Positions 32,618-41,265 of a DNA stretch of 64,000 bases are shown here, piece by piece. Position numbers and translations under genes: made by a program. The DNA lies in contig DATCJY010000043.1 in NCBI GenBank assembly GCA_036562565.1, forward strand, positions 1-64,000. The letters run 5' to 3'. Numbering within the stretch: position 1 is the stretch's first letter; the number at the start of each line of letters is the position of its first letter. Origin of the DNA: DATCJY01 sp036562565 (GTDB lineage: Bacteria; Bacteroidota; Bacteroidia; Flavobacteriales_D; Sanyastnellaceae). The notes under the pieces are model-generated. The model was not told the DNA's origin, ran no database searches, and was given only the letters and a program-made list of their open reading frames with translations.

Positions 32618-33253
32618 ATGAAGACAGAATTAGAGAAGATTGTTAGCGTTTCCGGAAAGCCGGGTATTTATCAATTAATCAGTGGCGGTAAACAAGCTAC
32701 TATCGTTGAAAGCCTCGTTGACGGCAAGCGTATTCCTGTATATCCCACTCAGAAAGTGAGTACGCTGAGCGATATCAGCATGTTTACTTTGGAAGATGAC
32801 ATGCCATTGAGAGATATTCTTCTCAATGCAAAGGCTGTATACAAAGGCGGCCCTGCACCAGACCATAAGAGCGACAGTAAAGTTCTTCGTGACGCGATGA
32901 AGAAGATTCTTCCTAACTACGATGAATCTCGCGTTTACGATTCTGATATCAGAAAACTATTGCAGTGGTACAACATCCTTCAAGCCAAGGACATGTTGGA
33001 CATTGCATCAACCGCAGAGCTGGAAGCCGAGTACGAAGCTGCAAGAGCCGAGGCTGAGAAGAAAGCTGCCGAAGAAAAAGCAGCTAAAGAAGAAGCACCA
33101 GTAGCCGAAGCAAAACCGAAAAAAGCAGCTGCGAAAAAAGCTACCAAAGCTGCTGCAGCAGAAACCACAGAAGGAGAAGAGCCTGTGAAGAAAGCAGCTC
33201 CTAAAAAGGCTGCTGCCAAAAAAGCCGCTACCCGTAAGAAGAAAGAGGAATAA
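32618..33253 (+). CDS. DUF5606 protein with lysine/alanine-rich tail
   Basis: A 211-residue cytoplasmic protein. Residues 1 to about 140 are the DUF5606 domain of Bacteroidota (LEKIVSVSGKPGIYQLISGG, KLLQWYNILQAKDML), of unknown function. From about residue 140 the protein turns into a long charged helix rich in Ala, Glu and Lys, then into a tail of repeats like KKAAAKKA, resembling bacterial histone H1-like tails. Such tails commonly bind DNA or RNA, which suggests nucleoid or RNA association. It is monocistronic with a strong terminator. Confidence 0.85.
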   Translation: MKTELEKIVSVSGKPGIYQLISGGKQATIVESLVDGKRIPVYPTQKVSTLSDISMFTLEDDMPLRDILLNAKAVYKGGPAPDHKSDSKVLRDAMKKILPNYDESRVYDSDIRKLLQWYNILQAKDMLDIASTAELEAEYEAARAEAEKKAAEEKAAKEEAPVAEAKPKKAAAKKATKAAAAETTEGEEPVKKAAPKKAAAKKAATRKKKEE

Positions 33254-33283
33254 TTTTATATTCCATATTATCTAGATATATGA

Positions 33284-33320
33284 ATAGTCACTTTCAAGCG
33301 AAGTGGCTATTTTTTTTTTC
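33284..33320 (+). terminator. Terminator of the DUF5606 gene
   Basis: ATAGTCACTT (33284-33293), 7-nt loop, AAGTGGCTAT (33301-33310), one G-T pair, followed by a run of nine T. Confidence 0.85.
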
Positions 33321-33479
33321 TATATCACCAAACAACCGGGTAAGTCAACATATTATCACCGCTAACCGCGGATAATATTCACAATGTGCCGGAGTGTGCA
33401 TGAAGTCTATTAGCTTCGTCCCGACCAATGCCTTCATACAGGCTGGTATCATGCATTAATTAATCAATTTAACGACAAC

Positions 33480-35531
33480 ATGAGATTCAATTACATTTTG
33501 ATTGGGGCAATGTTGGTGGCAGGACTATCATCCTGTAACAACGAACCTCAGAAAAAGCAGGAAGCCCAGGAGGTAAACCACCGCATTGTGGGCGAGGATG
33601 GCATGCTCTATCAAAGCGAGCAATTCGCTGACCTTCGCATTTTGCACTATCACATTCCGCAATGGGAAAAGCTGACTCCTAAGCAAAAAGAGCTCGTATA
33701 TTATTTATACGAAGCTGGTCTTTCCGGTCGTGACATCATGTGGGCCCAGAACAACAAATACAACCTAGCCATTCGTCATGCCCTTGAAAAAATCTATACC
33801 GAGTACCAGGGTGACAAAACCACGGAAAACTGGAAAAACCTGGAATTGTATCTCAAACAAATGTGGGCCCACACCGGTATTCACCACCATTACGGAAGCA
33901 ACAAACTCGTACCGGCATTCACTGAAGAATACCTTGTGCAAGTAGGTAAAGAGGTGGGAGTAGAATTTGACGATGAAATCAAACGCGCCATCTTCGATAA
34001 GGACTTCATGGCCATGAAAGTAGCCAGCGATGTAAACCAAGACCTCGTAGTGAACTCGGCCGTGAACTTCTATGAGGGCGTCACCCAAGCGGAGGTAGAA
34101 AGATTCTACGGCCTTATGCGCTTGCCAAATGACCGCACACCGCTGGAATATGGCATCAACAGCAAATTGGTAAAAAACGAACAAGGATTGATTGTTGAGC
34201 AACCATGGAAGGTGGGAGGACTTTATGGTGAAGCTTTGGAGAAAGTGGTTTACTGGTTGGAAAAAGCAGAGAAAGTGGCCGAAAACGATAAGCAAGCCGC
34301 ATCTCTTCGCAAATTGATTTCCTATTACAAAACCGGTAACCTCGAAGATTGGAGAGACTTCAACATCAACTGGGTGAATGCAACCGAAGGAGATATCGAT
34401 TTCATCCAAGGATTTGTAGAGGTGTACAACGACCCACTCGGCATCAAAGGAAGCTATGAAAGCATTGTAGAAATCAAAGATTTCGAAGCATCAGAGCGAA
34501 TGAAAGTGATGATGGACAATGCCCAATGGTTCGAGGACAACAGTCCAACTTTGAAAGAACACAAGAAAGAAAAAGTAGTAGGTATCACCTATAACATCGT
34601 GAACGTAGCCGGAGAAGCCGGTGATGCATCTCCACAAACGCCAATAGGAGTGAACCTGCCGAATGCCAATTGGATTCGCGTACAATATGGAAGCAAAAGC
34701 GTGAGCCTAGGCAATATTGAAGATACTTACGACAAAGCCAGCGGTGTGGGTTTGTTGGAAGAATTTGCACATGATGAAGAGGAAATTCGTCTCGCTAAAG
34801 AATATGGTTCATTGGCCAGCAAACTACACACAGCAATGCACGAAGTAATTGGCCATGCCAGCGGTAAATTCAACGAAGGTGTTGGCCAGCCGCGCGAAAC
34901 ATTGAAAAACTATGCAAGCACCATCGAAGAAGGACGTGCAGACCTAGTGGCACTTTACTTCATCATGGACGAAAAATTGATTGAACTGGGGTTGATGCCA
35001 AGTCTTGAAGTGGGTATGGCCGAGTACGATGCGTATTTGCGCAACGGATTGTTGTTGCAATTGCGCAGAGTAGATGCCGGAAAAGATTTGGAAGAAGCTC
35101 ACATGCGCAACCGTGCATGGATCAGCAATTGGCTCATTGAACGCGCCAAAGAAGACGGCTCCATTTCGGTGGTTGACCGAGACGGCAAGCGCTATTATGA
35201 CATCAAAGATTACAAGCAAATGCGCAAGAACATTGGTGATTTGCTGAGAGAAGTTCAGCGCATTACAAGTGAAGGAGATTTTGACGCTGCAGCTGCACTT
35301 GCCGATAATTATGGTAAAAAGGTGAACCAAGCACTGCGTCAACAAGTGCTTGACAGAGCTGCGAAATTCAATATCGCGCCTTACAATGCGATGGTGAACC
35401 CATTGTTGGAGCCTGTAACAGATGAAAACGGCAATATCATCGATGTGAAAGTGAGCTATCCTGAAAGCTTCACAGAACAGCACTTATACTACGGCCGCAA
35501 GTACTCATTCTTGCCCACCAGCTACAAATAA
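33480..35531 (+). CDS. Dipeptidyl-peptidase III-like zinc peptidase (M49), lipoprotein
   Basis: A 683-residue M49-family peptidase that would release dipeptides from the N-terminus of peptides. The hallmark HEVIGH (His454, Glu455, His459) is the HExxxH zinc site, and EEGRAD (about 483-488) provides the third ligand. The N-terminus has a lipobox (MLVAGLSSC, Cys19), so it is anchored at the envelope rather than cytosolic like the animal enzyme. The mid-domain (YGSKSVSLGNIEDTYDKA) is the usual region before the active site. Confidence 0.93.
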   Translation: MRFNYILIGAMLVAGLSSCNNEPQKKQEAQEVNHRIVGEDGMLYQSEQFADLRILHYHIPQWEKLTPKQKELVYYLYEAGLSGRDIMWAQNNKYNLAIRHALEKIYTEYQGDKTTENWKNLELYLKQMWAHTGIHHHYGSNKLVPAFTEEYLVQVGKEVGVEFDDEIKRAIFDKDFMAMKVASDVNQDLVVNSAVNFYEGVTQAEVERFYGLMRLPNDRTPLEYGINSKLVKNEQGLIVEQPWKVGGLYGEALEKVVYWLEKAEKVAENDKQAASLRKLISYYKTGNLEDWRDFNINWVNATEGDIDFIQGFVEVYNDPLGIKGSYESIVEIKDFEASERMKVMMDNAQWFEDNSPTLKEHKKEKVVGITYNIVNVAGEAGDASPQTPIGVNLPNANWIRVQYGSKSVSLGNIEDTYDKASGVGLLEEFAHDEEEIRLAKEYGSLASKLHTAMHEVIGHASGKFNEGVGQPRETLKNYASTIEEGRADLVALYFIMDEKLIELGLMPSLEVGMAEYDAYLRNGLLLQLRRVDAGKDLEEAHMRNRAWISNWLIERAKEDGSISVVDRDGKRYYDIKDYKQMRKNIGDLLREVQRITSEGDFDAAAALADNYGKKVNQALRQQVLDRAAKFNIAPYNAMVNPLLEPVTDENGNIIDVKVSYPESFTEQHLYYGRKYSFLPTSYK

Positions 35532-35548
35532 GGATTTTTCAGAACCCT

Positions 35549-35588
35549 AAAAAAAAGAGGCTGCCAAATGGCAGCCTCTTTTTTGTAT
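35549..35588. terminator. Bidirectional terminator between M49 and DUF4920 genes
   Basis: AAGAGGCTGCC (35555-35565), loop AAAT, GGCAGCCTCTT (35570-35580). An 11-bp perfect stem with A and T runs on each side; it can serve both convergent genes. Confidence 0.9.
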
Positions 35589-35613
35589 TTCATAAATCAG
35601 AACCTCTACGTTA

Positions 35614-36177
35614 TCAATGGTCGTGATCGTGATCATGGTCGTGGTCACCGTGGTCGTGACTGCAGCCTTTGGCCACATGCGTACCATCGTCAACATAACC
35701 TTCAATCATTGCACCGTCAGCAACAAAAGCCAATTCATATGCAGGCTCTGTAATGGCTGCAATTTCTTCAGGAGATTTTCCTTCTTCTTCAGCATAGTGT
35801 TTAAGATCTTCAACAGGAATCACTTCGTTGAAAGCACGGCCCTTTACTACGGCACGAAGTCCCTCACAGCCGCCAACCGGAACAAAGAACTTATGGTCAG
35901 TAGTAACACGCAATGTTTGCCCGTTGTCCAATTTCAAGGTCATCCAGCATCCCATACCTGGACAAGTTTTCTCAATAATTCCTTCAATTTGAGTCTCCAA
36001 CGTATCAGTTCCGCTCACTTTTGAAATCAATTCGGAAACCGGAATCGGATTCTCAATTGTGAATTCGGCACCATAGAATTCTTGAGTTGGCTCCTCAGAT
36101 GTTTTAGCGTTGTTGTGTGAATGGTCGCAACCGCCCATAAGCATTGCTGCGAAGAGGAAAATAGTGATGTGTTTCAT
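35614..36177 (-). CDS. DUF4920 lipoprotein with histidine/aspartate-rich tail
   Basis: A 187-residue lipoprotein (signal MKHITIFLFAAMLMGGC). The DUF4920 domain (about 30-150) contains IIEKTCPGMGCWMTLKLDNG and VTTDHKFFVPVGGCEGLRAVVKG. The conserved Cys pair and the two Gly-Cys turns suggest a metal or disulfide site. After it comes a tail ending CSHDHGDHDHDHDHDH, a metal-binding His/Asp repeat that probably buffers or delivers Zn, Ni or Cu. I start at 36177 where the signal begins; an ATG at 36213 adds 12 non-signal residues. A well-formed promoter lies upstream. Confidence 0.85.
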   Translation of the reverse strand: MKHITIFLFAAMLMGGCDHSHNNAKTSEEPTQEFYGAEFTIENPIPVSELISKVSGTDTLETQIEGIIEKTCPGMGCWMTLKLDNGQTLRVTTDHKFFVPVGGCEGLRAVVKGRAFNEVIPVEDLKHYAEEEGKSPEEIAAITEPAYELAFVADGAMIEGYVDDGTHVAKGCSHDHGDHDHDHDHDH

Positions 36178-36210
36178 TTGCGTTTCTAGAAAATTTTGAA
36201 TTGTCGTGCA

Positions 36211-36239
36211 CAAATGTAATCACAGCGACTCATGGCCAA
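36211..36239 (-). promoter_or_regulatory. Bacteroidota-type promoter of the DUF4920 gene
   Basis: On the minus strand TTG (36239-36237), 18 nt, TACATTTG (36218-36211). Both elements and the spacing match the phylum consensus very well. The start codon at 36177 is 33 nt downstream. Confidence 0.55.
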
Positions 36240-36629
36240 GGAGTTCATATTATGATTAGCATCATAAAGAGTCCCAAACATCCAATCCAAGGTGAGGAGT
36301 ATGCGATGAAACTCCCTGATGAATGACATGCGTTTTGAACGAGAAAACCATTCACTAACTATATTGTTATTAATTATTTAATCAAGTTCATCTAAAGTAA
36401 TAAATTAACACAGATGATGACATGCAATCCTTCAGAAAGTGAGAGCAATAAGTCACGTGGAGAATTTAAGGTCGCTGCAAAATCAACGGTCGCATATATG
36501 ACTGATAATCAAGCAAAGTGCCTGTATTCATCAAATCATAATTTACATTATGTATAGTATAAAGTTGCAAACTTACACTTCAACTAAACCAATCTTACAC
36601 TTTTAGGTTCAACAAGTTAAGCATTGAAA
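36240..36629. other. Intergenic stretch of about 390 bases, no gene found
   Basis: AT-rich sequence between the DUF4920 gene and a lipoprotein gene. I see no tRNA, riboswitch or clear hairpin with a T run. A 47-codon plus-strand frame (36414-36557) has no recognisable family or start context, so I do not call it a gene. Confidence 0.6.
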
Positions 36630-37094
36630 TCAATATTTATAGCGAAGGTCTATGTCTTCTCTATTGTTTAGAATCAGAACCAATTCTTGTGAACCGGCAA
36701 ATTGAATTTTTTCGAGGTTGATGGAAAATTCTTTCTGGACCAAGGCACGACATGCGTCCTGTTTATCATCATGTTCAATCCACAAGTTCAATTTTGGCGG
36801 CAGACTTTTCATATACGCACCTGACGTATGTACGGTGAATTCATGCTCTTCGCACCCGCCACCGTATTCAACCAGCATATTAAGTTGATTGCCAACCACT
36901 TCAGCTTTTACTATTTCAAACGGAACGGATTCCGGATTCCAGCGATATTCACGGTTAACATTGATTTCTAACAAATTAAATGCGATTTCCAGTTGCACGG
37001 CAAATGGCTCCGGAGTATTTTTCTTTGCTGATTTACAAGCAACTGAAAGCAAAACGATAAAAACATAAAGAAAACAGTTGGCAAGACTTCTCAT
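36630..37094 (-). CDS. Hypothetical lipoprotein, 154 residues
   Basis: Not recognised by name. The signal peptide ends in the lipobox LLSVAC (Cys20). The mature part has the segment LVEYGGGCEEHEFTVH and later LWIEHDDKQDACRALVQKEFSI, a layout I have seen in unnamed Bacteroidota envelope proteins with a paired-Cys beta sandwich. It sits alone between the DUF4920 gene and the SpoIIE operon on the same strand. Confidence 0.65.
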   Translation of the reverse strand: MRSLANCFLYVFIVLLSVACKSAKKNTPEPFAVQLEIAFNLLEINVNREYRWNPESVPFEIVKAEVVGNQLNMLVEYGGGCEEHEFTVHTSGAYMKSLPPKLNLWIEHDDKQDACRALVQKEFSINLEKIQFAGSQELVLILNNREDIDLRYKY

Positions 37095-37165
37095 GGGGTA
37101 ATAAATCGAATGTGGTAAAAATACCCGAACCCCTCGCTCATCGACAAAAAACAGAATAAAATCTT

Positions 37166-40100
37166 TTAGAAGCGAATGCCAACCAAAATCACATCGTCTA
37201 TTTGGGCATCATCACCCTTCCATTGATTAAATCGCTCATGGATAAATCGAGCCTGCTCCTGCATACCGACATGGGCACATTCCTGCAACCAAGATTTCAA
37301 ACCGGAGCGCTTTAGCTTTTTACCAAAAGCTCCACCGAACTGGTCGGTAATCCCATCAGAAAACATATAAATGGCATCACCTGGCTGAACTTTAAATTCA
37401 TGAACTGTGAAGACTTTTCGGGCGCCCATATCTCCACCGATGGATTGTCGATCTCCGCGGATTTCCATCCACTCACCTTTGTGATGCAGAATTACCGGGC
37501 GGTTGGCACTGGCTACGCGTAATATATTGTTGGTGATATTGAAATCCATCACAGAGATATCCATTCCATCATGAATAGATATTGCATCGCTTTGGGTATG
37601 CAACACCTCTTTTAGCTTCATATCCAAAACCGATAGAACATCAGCCGATGACTGAACCTGCGCTAATCCGGCTACGTCTTTCAACAGCGTGCTACCAATG
37701 AGCGACATGAACGCACCAGGAACTCCATGTCCAGTACAATCGGCACAAGCCACAACGATATGCTTGGTATAACGCTCCACCCAATAGAAATCACCACTCA
37801 CGATATCACGCGGCTTGAAGAGCACGAACGCATCCTTGAAATAAGCAGAGAGTTGACTACTGCTGGGCAACATGGCCTGCTGAATATTCTTAGCGTATAA
37901 AATGGAGTCGGTAATGTCCTTGTTTTTAATTTCCAGCAACTCTTTTTGTTCTACCACTTCCCGTGTGGCTTCGTCCAATGCTTTTTGAAGTCGTTTTTGA
38001 TTCTCGATATAAAGGCGCTCTCTTCTTTTGATTACAAAGCGCATCGTGAACAAGGCCATAATGATGCACAGCGCAATGAACCACCATTTTTGCCAATATG
38101 GCTTGTCCAGAAAAACCGGTATTTGAAGCTCAGTATATCCGCCATAACCATCTGAATTGTAACACCTCAAATGGAAAACATAATTCCCTGGAGCCAATTT
38201 GTTATAAGACACGCTTCGCTGCGAAGTCAGTTGTAACCAGTCATTGTCATACCCTTCGAGGTAGTATTGATACCTCACTCCTGCCGCATTCTTGAGCGAT
38301 ATACCGATGAAGTCAAAACGAATATTGTATTTGCCGTAATTGAGCTTAATGTTATCTGTAGAGCTTGCAATTGTATCATTGATAACGATGGATTCAATGC
38401 GCAACACGGGCTCCACTTCGTTGCGGGTATCATTCTCCGGATCATAGCGCAAAACTCCATTGGAGGTACCGAATAAGATGGAACCGCTGCTGGTTTTTAT
38501 CACTGCATTTTCCATGAAATCCGTATTGAATTGACCGCTGGGATCGAAGACTTCAATTTTGCCATTGAGCAAATTCACCTTAGTGAGAGCCCCCTGATGG
38601 CCAATCCACAAATTGTTGCGTTGATCGCAAACGATGCTATAACAATAATCAGAATAGATACCCCGTGATTTATTGATTACATGAAGCGAATCATCGCAGA
38701 TGCAAATCACACCGAGGCCATCTGTTCCTACCCAAATACGGCCAGAATTGTCCTCGGTAATACAACGAATGACCGATGGCCCGTCACTGAGATTCAGGGG
38801 TAAACTTTTTATTTCACCTGACTGCAAATAGGTCATCTGGCTTGTAGTAGTCCCCAGCCAGATGGAACTCTTCATATCTTGATACAACGCTTTCACCGTG
38901 TTGACTGAAAGCCCGGATTGAATTGTTATATGCGCTATTAATTTATCGTTCAGGAATTGATACACACCGTAATTAGTCGCAACATATATGATGTTTTTAT
39001 GAATTAAAATATCATTGACACGGGGCAGTTTAGCTCCCGAAGGCAACAAAATACTGCGCACTTTGGAGGTTTTCGGAAACAGCTTGAAAAGGCCATTTTC
39101 AGCCGTTCCCATCCAGGTCACACCATATGAATCCACCACCACGCTGGTGATGATATCCTCCGGCAAACCGATTTTTTTATCAATAATTCCAATTAAATTA
39201 TCCGGACTTTTATAGCAGATTTTAATTGTCCCTTTTTCACCGTACCATATAGTGTCATTGCGTTCAAAAATGCTATAGATGTTTTGGGGCTCCTCTGTTT
39301 TTTCCGAATACAGTGAGAGGTAGCTGTTCTGAATTTTGATGAGCCCCTCTCCCATGGTTCCTATCCAGATATTGCCTTCACGGTCCATGGTACAAGTGCG
39401 AATGCTTTGTGCCTGAATGGCTTTGCTACCCACATGTTCTTTTCTTTTGCGGTATGCTCCATCCACTTTGGCATAGAGCTGAATAAGTCCTTTATTGTTA
39501 CTACCAATCCACAAATCACCATTTGGAGCCGAATACAAATTGTTGATGTAGTAAGAATTAAATTCTTCTCCTTCAAACGCCAATACATTCACTGAATATT
39601 CCTGGTCAGCCAACTGGACGATAAATATGCCCAAGTCTTCAGTGCCTACAAGCAACTTGTCATCTTGTGGTAGAATACATGAAACCTTGGAACCGGATAC
39701 CTCATCTATAAATACATAATCTAGCTGTTTGCCCGAAATGTCAGCAAGTAATAATCCTATATCCGTTCCGAGCCATACGCGATTGAATTTGTCGACATAG
39801 AACGAGTAAAGCGTGAACTCCTCCAAGCCTTCGTAATACTGCTGCCATTGGCCTTGTGAATTTCGCTTGAGAAGTCCGTCATTCTGTGTGAGTACCCATA
39901 GTTCCTCACCCTGCACAATTATTTGATTAATACGAGAATGCGTGTATTCAGAAAGGCTGAAAGTGTGGAGCTTTTCATTATGAAAATGCGTCAACGCACC
40001 ATTGTCATGCCCCAACCAAACACCACCTTTTCCGTCTTTTTCGCTGCATGTAATGACGTTGCTGATGAGACCGTTATCGGTGTTGAATTCTTTGAATTTA

Positions 40101-40288
40101 AAACCGTCATAACTGTATAGCCCCTCTCCTGTTCCTATCAAAAGATTTCCACGAGCATCCTGATTGACAGTGTAAACAAAACGGTTTTTCAACCCATCCT
40201 TTTCCGAGTAACGAGTGTACTCATAGGCCTGAGCGCTTCCGATAATCGGTAGGAGTGATATGTAAAGGATGAGTTGTAAAAACCTCAT
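37166..40288 (-). CDS. Propeller sensor with SpoIIE-type phosphatase domain
   Basis: A 1040-residue inner-membrane protein. Order: signal peptide (ends IIGSAQA), two-component-regulator propeller repeats (about 20-620, with blocks like GNLLIGTGEGLYSYDG, GNIWIGTMGEGLIK and NLWIGHQGALTK), a Y_Y_Y domain (about 640-725), one membrane helix (WWFIALCIIMALFTMRFVI), a coiled coil (about 755-810) and a C-terminal PP2C/SpoIIE phosphatase (about 815-1040). The metal motifs GDFYWV, DCTGHGVPGAFMS and DGITD are present. It would sense an envelope signal and dephosphorylate a cytoplasmic protein, usually an anti-sigma-antagonist. Its ATG is one nucleotide after the preceding stop, so it is translationally coupled to the upstream gene. 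Confidence 0.9.
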   Translation of the reverse strand: MRFLQLILYISLLPIIGSAQAYEYTRYSEKDGLKNRFVYTVNQDARGNLLIGTGEGLYSYDGFKFKEFNTDNGLISNVITCSEKDGKGGVWLGHDNGALTHFHNEKLHTFSLSEYTHSRINQIIVQGEELWVLTQNDGLLKRNSQGQWQQYYEGLEEFTLYSFYVDKFNRVWLGTDIGLLLADISGKQLDYVFIDEVSGSKVSCILPQDDKLLVGTEDLGIFIVQLADQEYSVNVLAFEGEEFNSYYINNLYSAPNGDLWIGSNNKGLIQLYAKVDGAYRKRKEHVGSKAIQAQSIRTCTMDREGNIWIGTMGEGLIKIQNSYLSLYSEKTEEPQNIYSIFERNDTIWYGEKGTIKICYKSPDNLIGIIDKKIGLPEDIITSVVVDSYGVTWMGTAENGLFKLFPKTSKVRSILLPSGAKLPRVNDILIHKNIIYVATNYGVYQFLNDKLIAHITIQSGLSVNTVKALYQDMKSSIWLGTTTSQMTYLQSGEIKSLPLNLSDGPSVIRCITEDNSGRIWVGTDGLGVICICDDSLHVINKSRGIYSDYCYSIVCDQRNNLWIGHQGALTKVNLLNGKIEVFDPSGQFNTDFMENAVIKTSSGSILFGTSNGVLRYDPENDTRNEVEPVLRIESIVINDTIASSTDNIKLNYGKYNIRFDFIGISLKNAAGVRYQYYLEGYDNDWLQLTSQRSVSYNKLAPGNYVFHLRCYNSDGYGGYTELQIPVFLDKPYWQKWWFIALCIIMALFTMRFVIKRRERLYIENQKRLQKALDEATREVVEQKELLEIKNKDITDSILYAKNIQQAMLPSSSQLSAYFKDAFVLFKPRDIVSGDFYWVERYTKHIVVACADCTGHGVPGAFMSLIGSTLLKDVAGLAQVQSSADVLSVLDMKLKEVLHTQSDAISIHDGMDISVMDFNITNNILRVASANRPVILHHKGEWMEIRGDRQSIGGDMGARKVFTVHEFKVQPGDAIYMFSDGITDQFGGAFGKKLKRSGLKSWLQECAHVGMQEQARFIHERFNQWKGDDAQIDDVILVGIRF

Positions 40289-40289
40289 A

Positions 40290-41264
40290 TTATTTTCTCA
40301 CGGGTTTGGCTGAAATATTTCCTTCATACTTCGGAACTCCGCCAATGGGTACAACGAAGAATGGCAGCAATTCTCCATATTGGTTTCGAATGGAGAACAC
40401 TACATTGTTGTTGTTCACTACTGTGGTACTGTTTCGGGTAAATTGTATATCAAGCGATTTACCACGCTCTTTGTCCTTGATTTTGTATTCACTGGTGGCC
40501 CACATATTATCGCCACTCACTGCAACTTCTTCTCCCAGTGTACTCACTGAACAGATTTTAATATATCCGTCACTATCCCAATCGAAGTTTCGTTGCTGAA
40601 CAGAAATCACTTTGTCATCGATGTATGGATAAATGTGAGAAGTTTGAAATGGCTCCTTGTGAAGACGAAAAGTATATTCAAAGGTGAATGCGTTTCCACC
40701 CTCCACTTCCTTGTTGTTGTTAGGGTCAGTGGACATGAAGTAACGATAAAGGTTACCATCATCTCCTTTAATTCCTTCCGCAATTATTTTAAAAATATAA
40801 CCACCATATTTTGCTGAGTATTCACCCTCACTGGGGTTGAACGGTCCGAAGGTGTACCAAGCATTGTCATATTCTGATTTGGCGCCAAAAGTCTTGGTGG
40901 CCAACAGATTGCCACTTTTATAATTGCCCACGGGATCGGTTCCGGTGGCATCGGGATCACTGATACACCCGGTTCCTCCATAAACAGAGAAACGTGTCAT
41001 GGTATTGAATACACCGTTGCATTCATCATGCATACCACCACAATCCGGATCAAAAACACGGAAATAAACAGGGTCTTTAAACTCCTTTTTAATTCTGAAA
41101 AAGAATATTTGACAGAAGTCATCGTCACCCCATTTGGTATCGGCATCTTTACCGAATGTGACCAGAAAAGGAATGTTTTCGTCTGCTGCGGGAACCGGCT
41201 GAGCACCCATTGAGGCGCTCAAAAAACTTGTGATAATGGATAGAATATAATTTCTCAACTGCAT
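40290..41264 (-). CDS. Exported protein of unknown family
   Basis: Not recognised. A 324-residue protein with signal peptide (MQLRNYILSIITSFLSASMGAQ). The mature part is beta-rich with many Asp, Gly and aromatic residues, and four Cys near the start (DFCQIFFF, DPDCGGMHDECNG). Segments such as FRVFDPDCGGMHDECNG and FDWDSDGYIKICS suggest a Ca-binding or jelly-roll-like fold. It lies between the OmpA-type gene and the phosphatase gene, with 1-nt gaps on both sides, so it belongs functionally to that operon. I use the start at 41264; an ATG at 41279 would overlap the upstream gene. Confidence 0.75.
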   Translation of the reverse strand: MQLRNYILSIITSFLSASMGAQPVPAADENIPFLVTFGKDADTKWGDDDFCQIFFFRIKKEFKDPVYFRVFDPDCGGMHDECNGVFNTMTRFSVYGGTGCISDPDATGTDPVGNYKSGNLLATKTFGAKSEYDNAWYTFGPFNPSEGEYSAKYGGYIFKIIAEGIKGDDGNLYRYFMSTDPNNNKEVEGGNAFTFEYTFRLHKEPFQTSHIYPYIDDKVISVQQRNFDWDSDGYIKICSVSTLGEEVAVSGDNMWATSEYKIKDKERGKSLDIQFTRNSTTVVNNNNVVFSIRNQYGELLPFFVVPIGGVPKYEGNISAKPVRK

Positions 41265-41265
41265 C

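Noticed and set aside
33765..34409. Minus-strand frame of 214 codons over the M49 gene
   Set aside because: Antisense to the conserved peptidase; no family and no promoter.
35614..35670. Short repeats of GATCGTG/GGTCGTG resembling a repeat array
   Set aside because: They are the codons of the His/Asp tail of the DUF4920 protein. They lack spacers, so this is not a CRISPR array.
36414..36557. 47-codon plus-strand frame in the empty stretch upstream of the DUF4920 gene
   Set aside because: No recognisable motif, no promoter-like sequence and low-complexity Ser/Asn content; probably chance.
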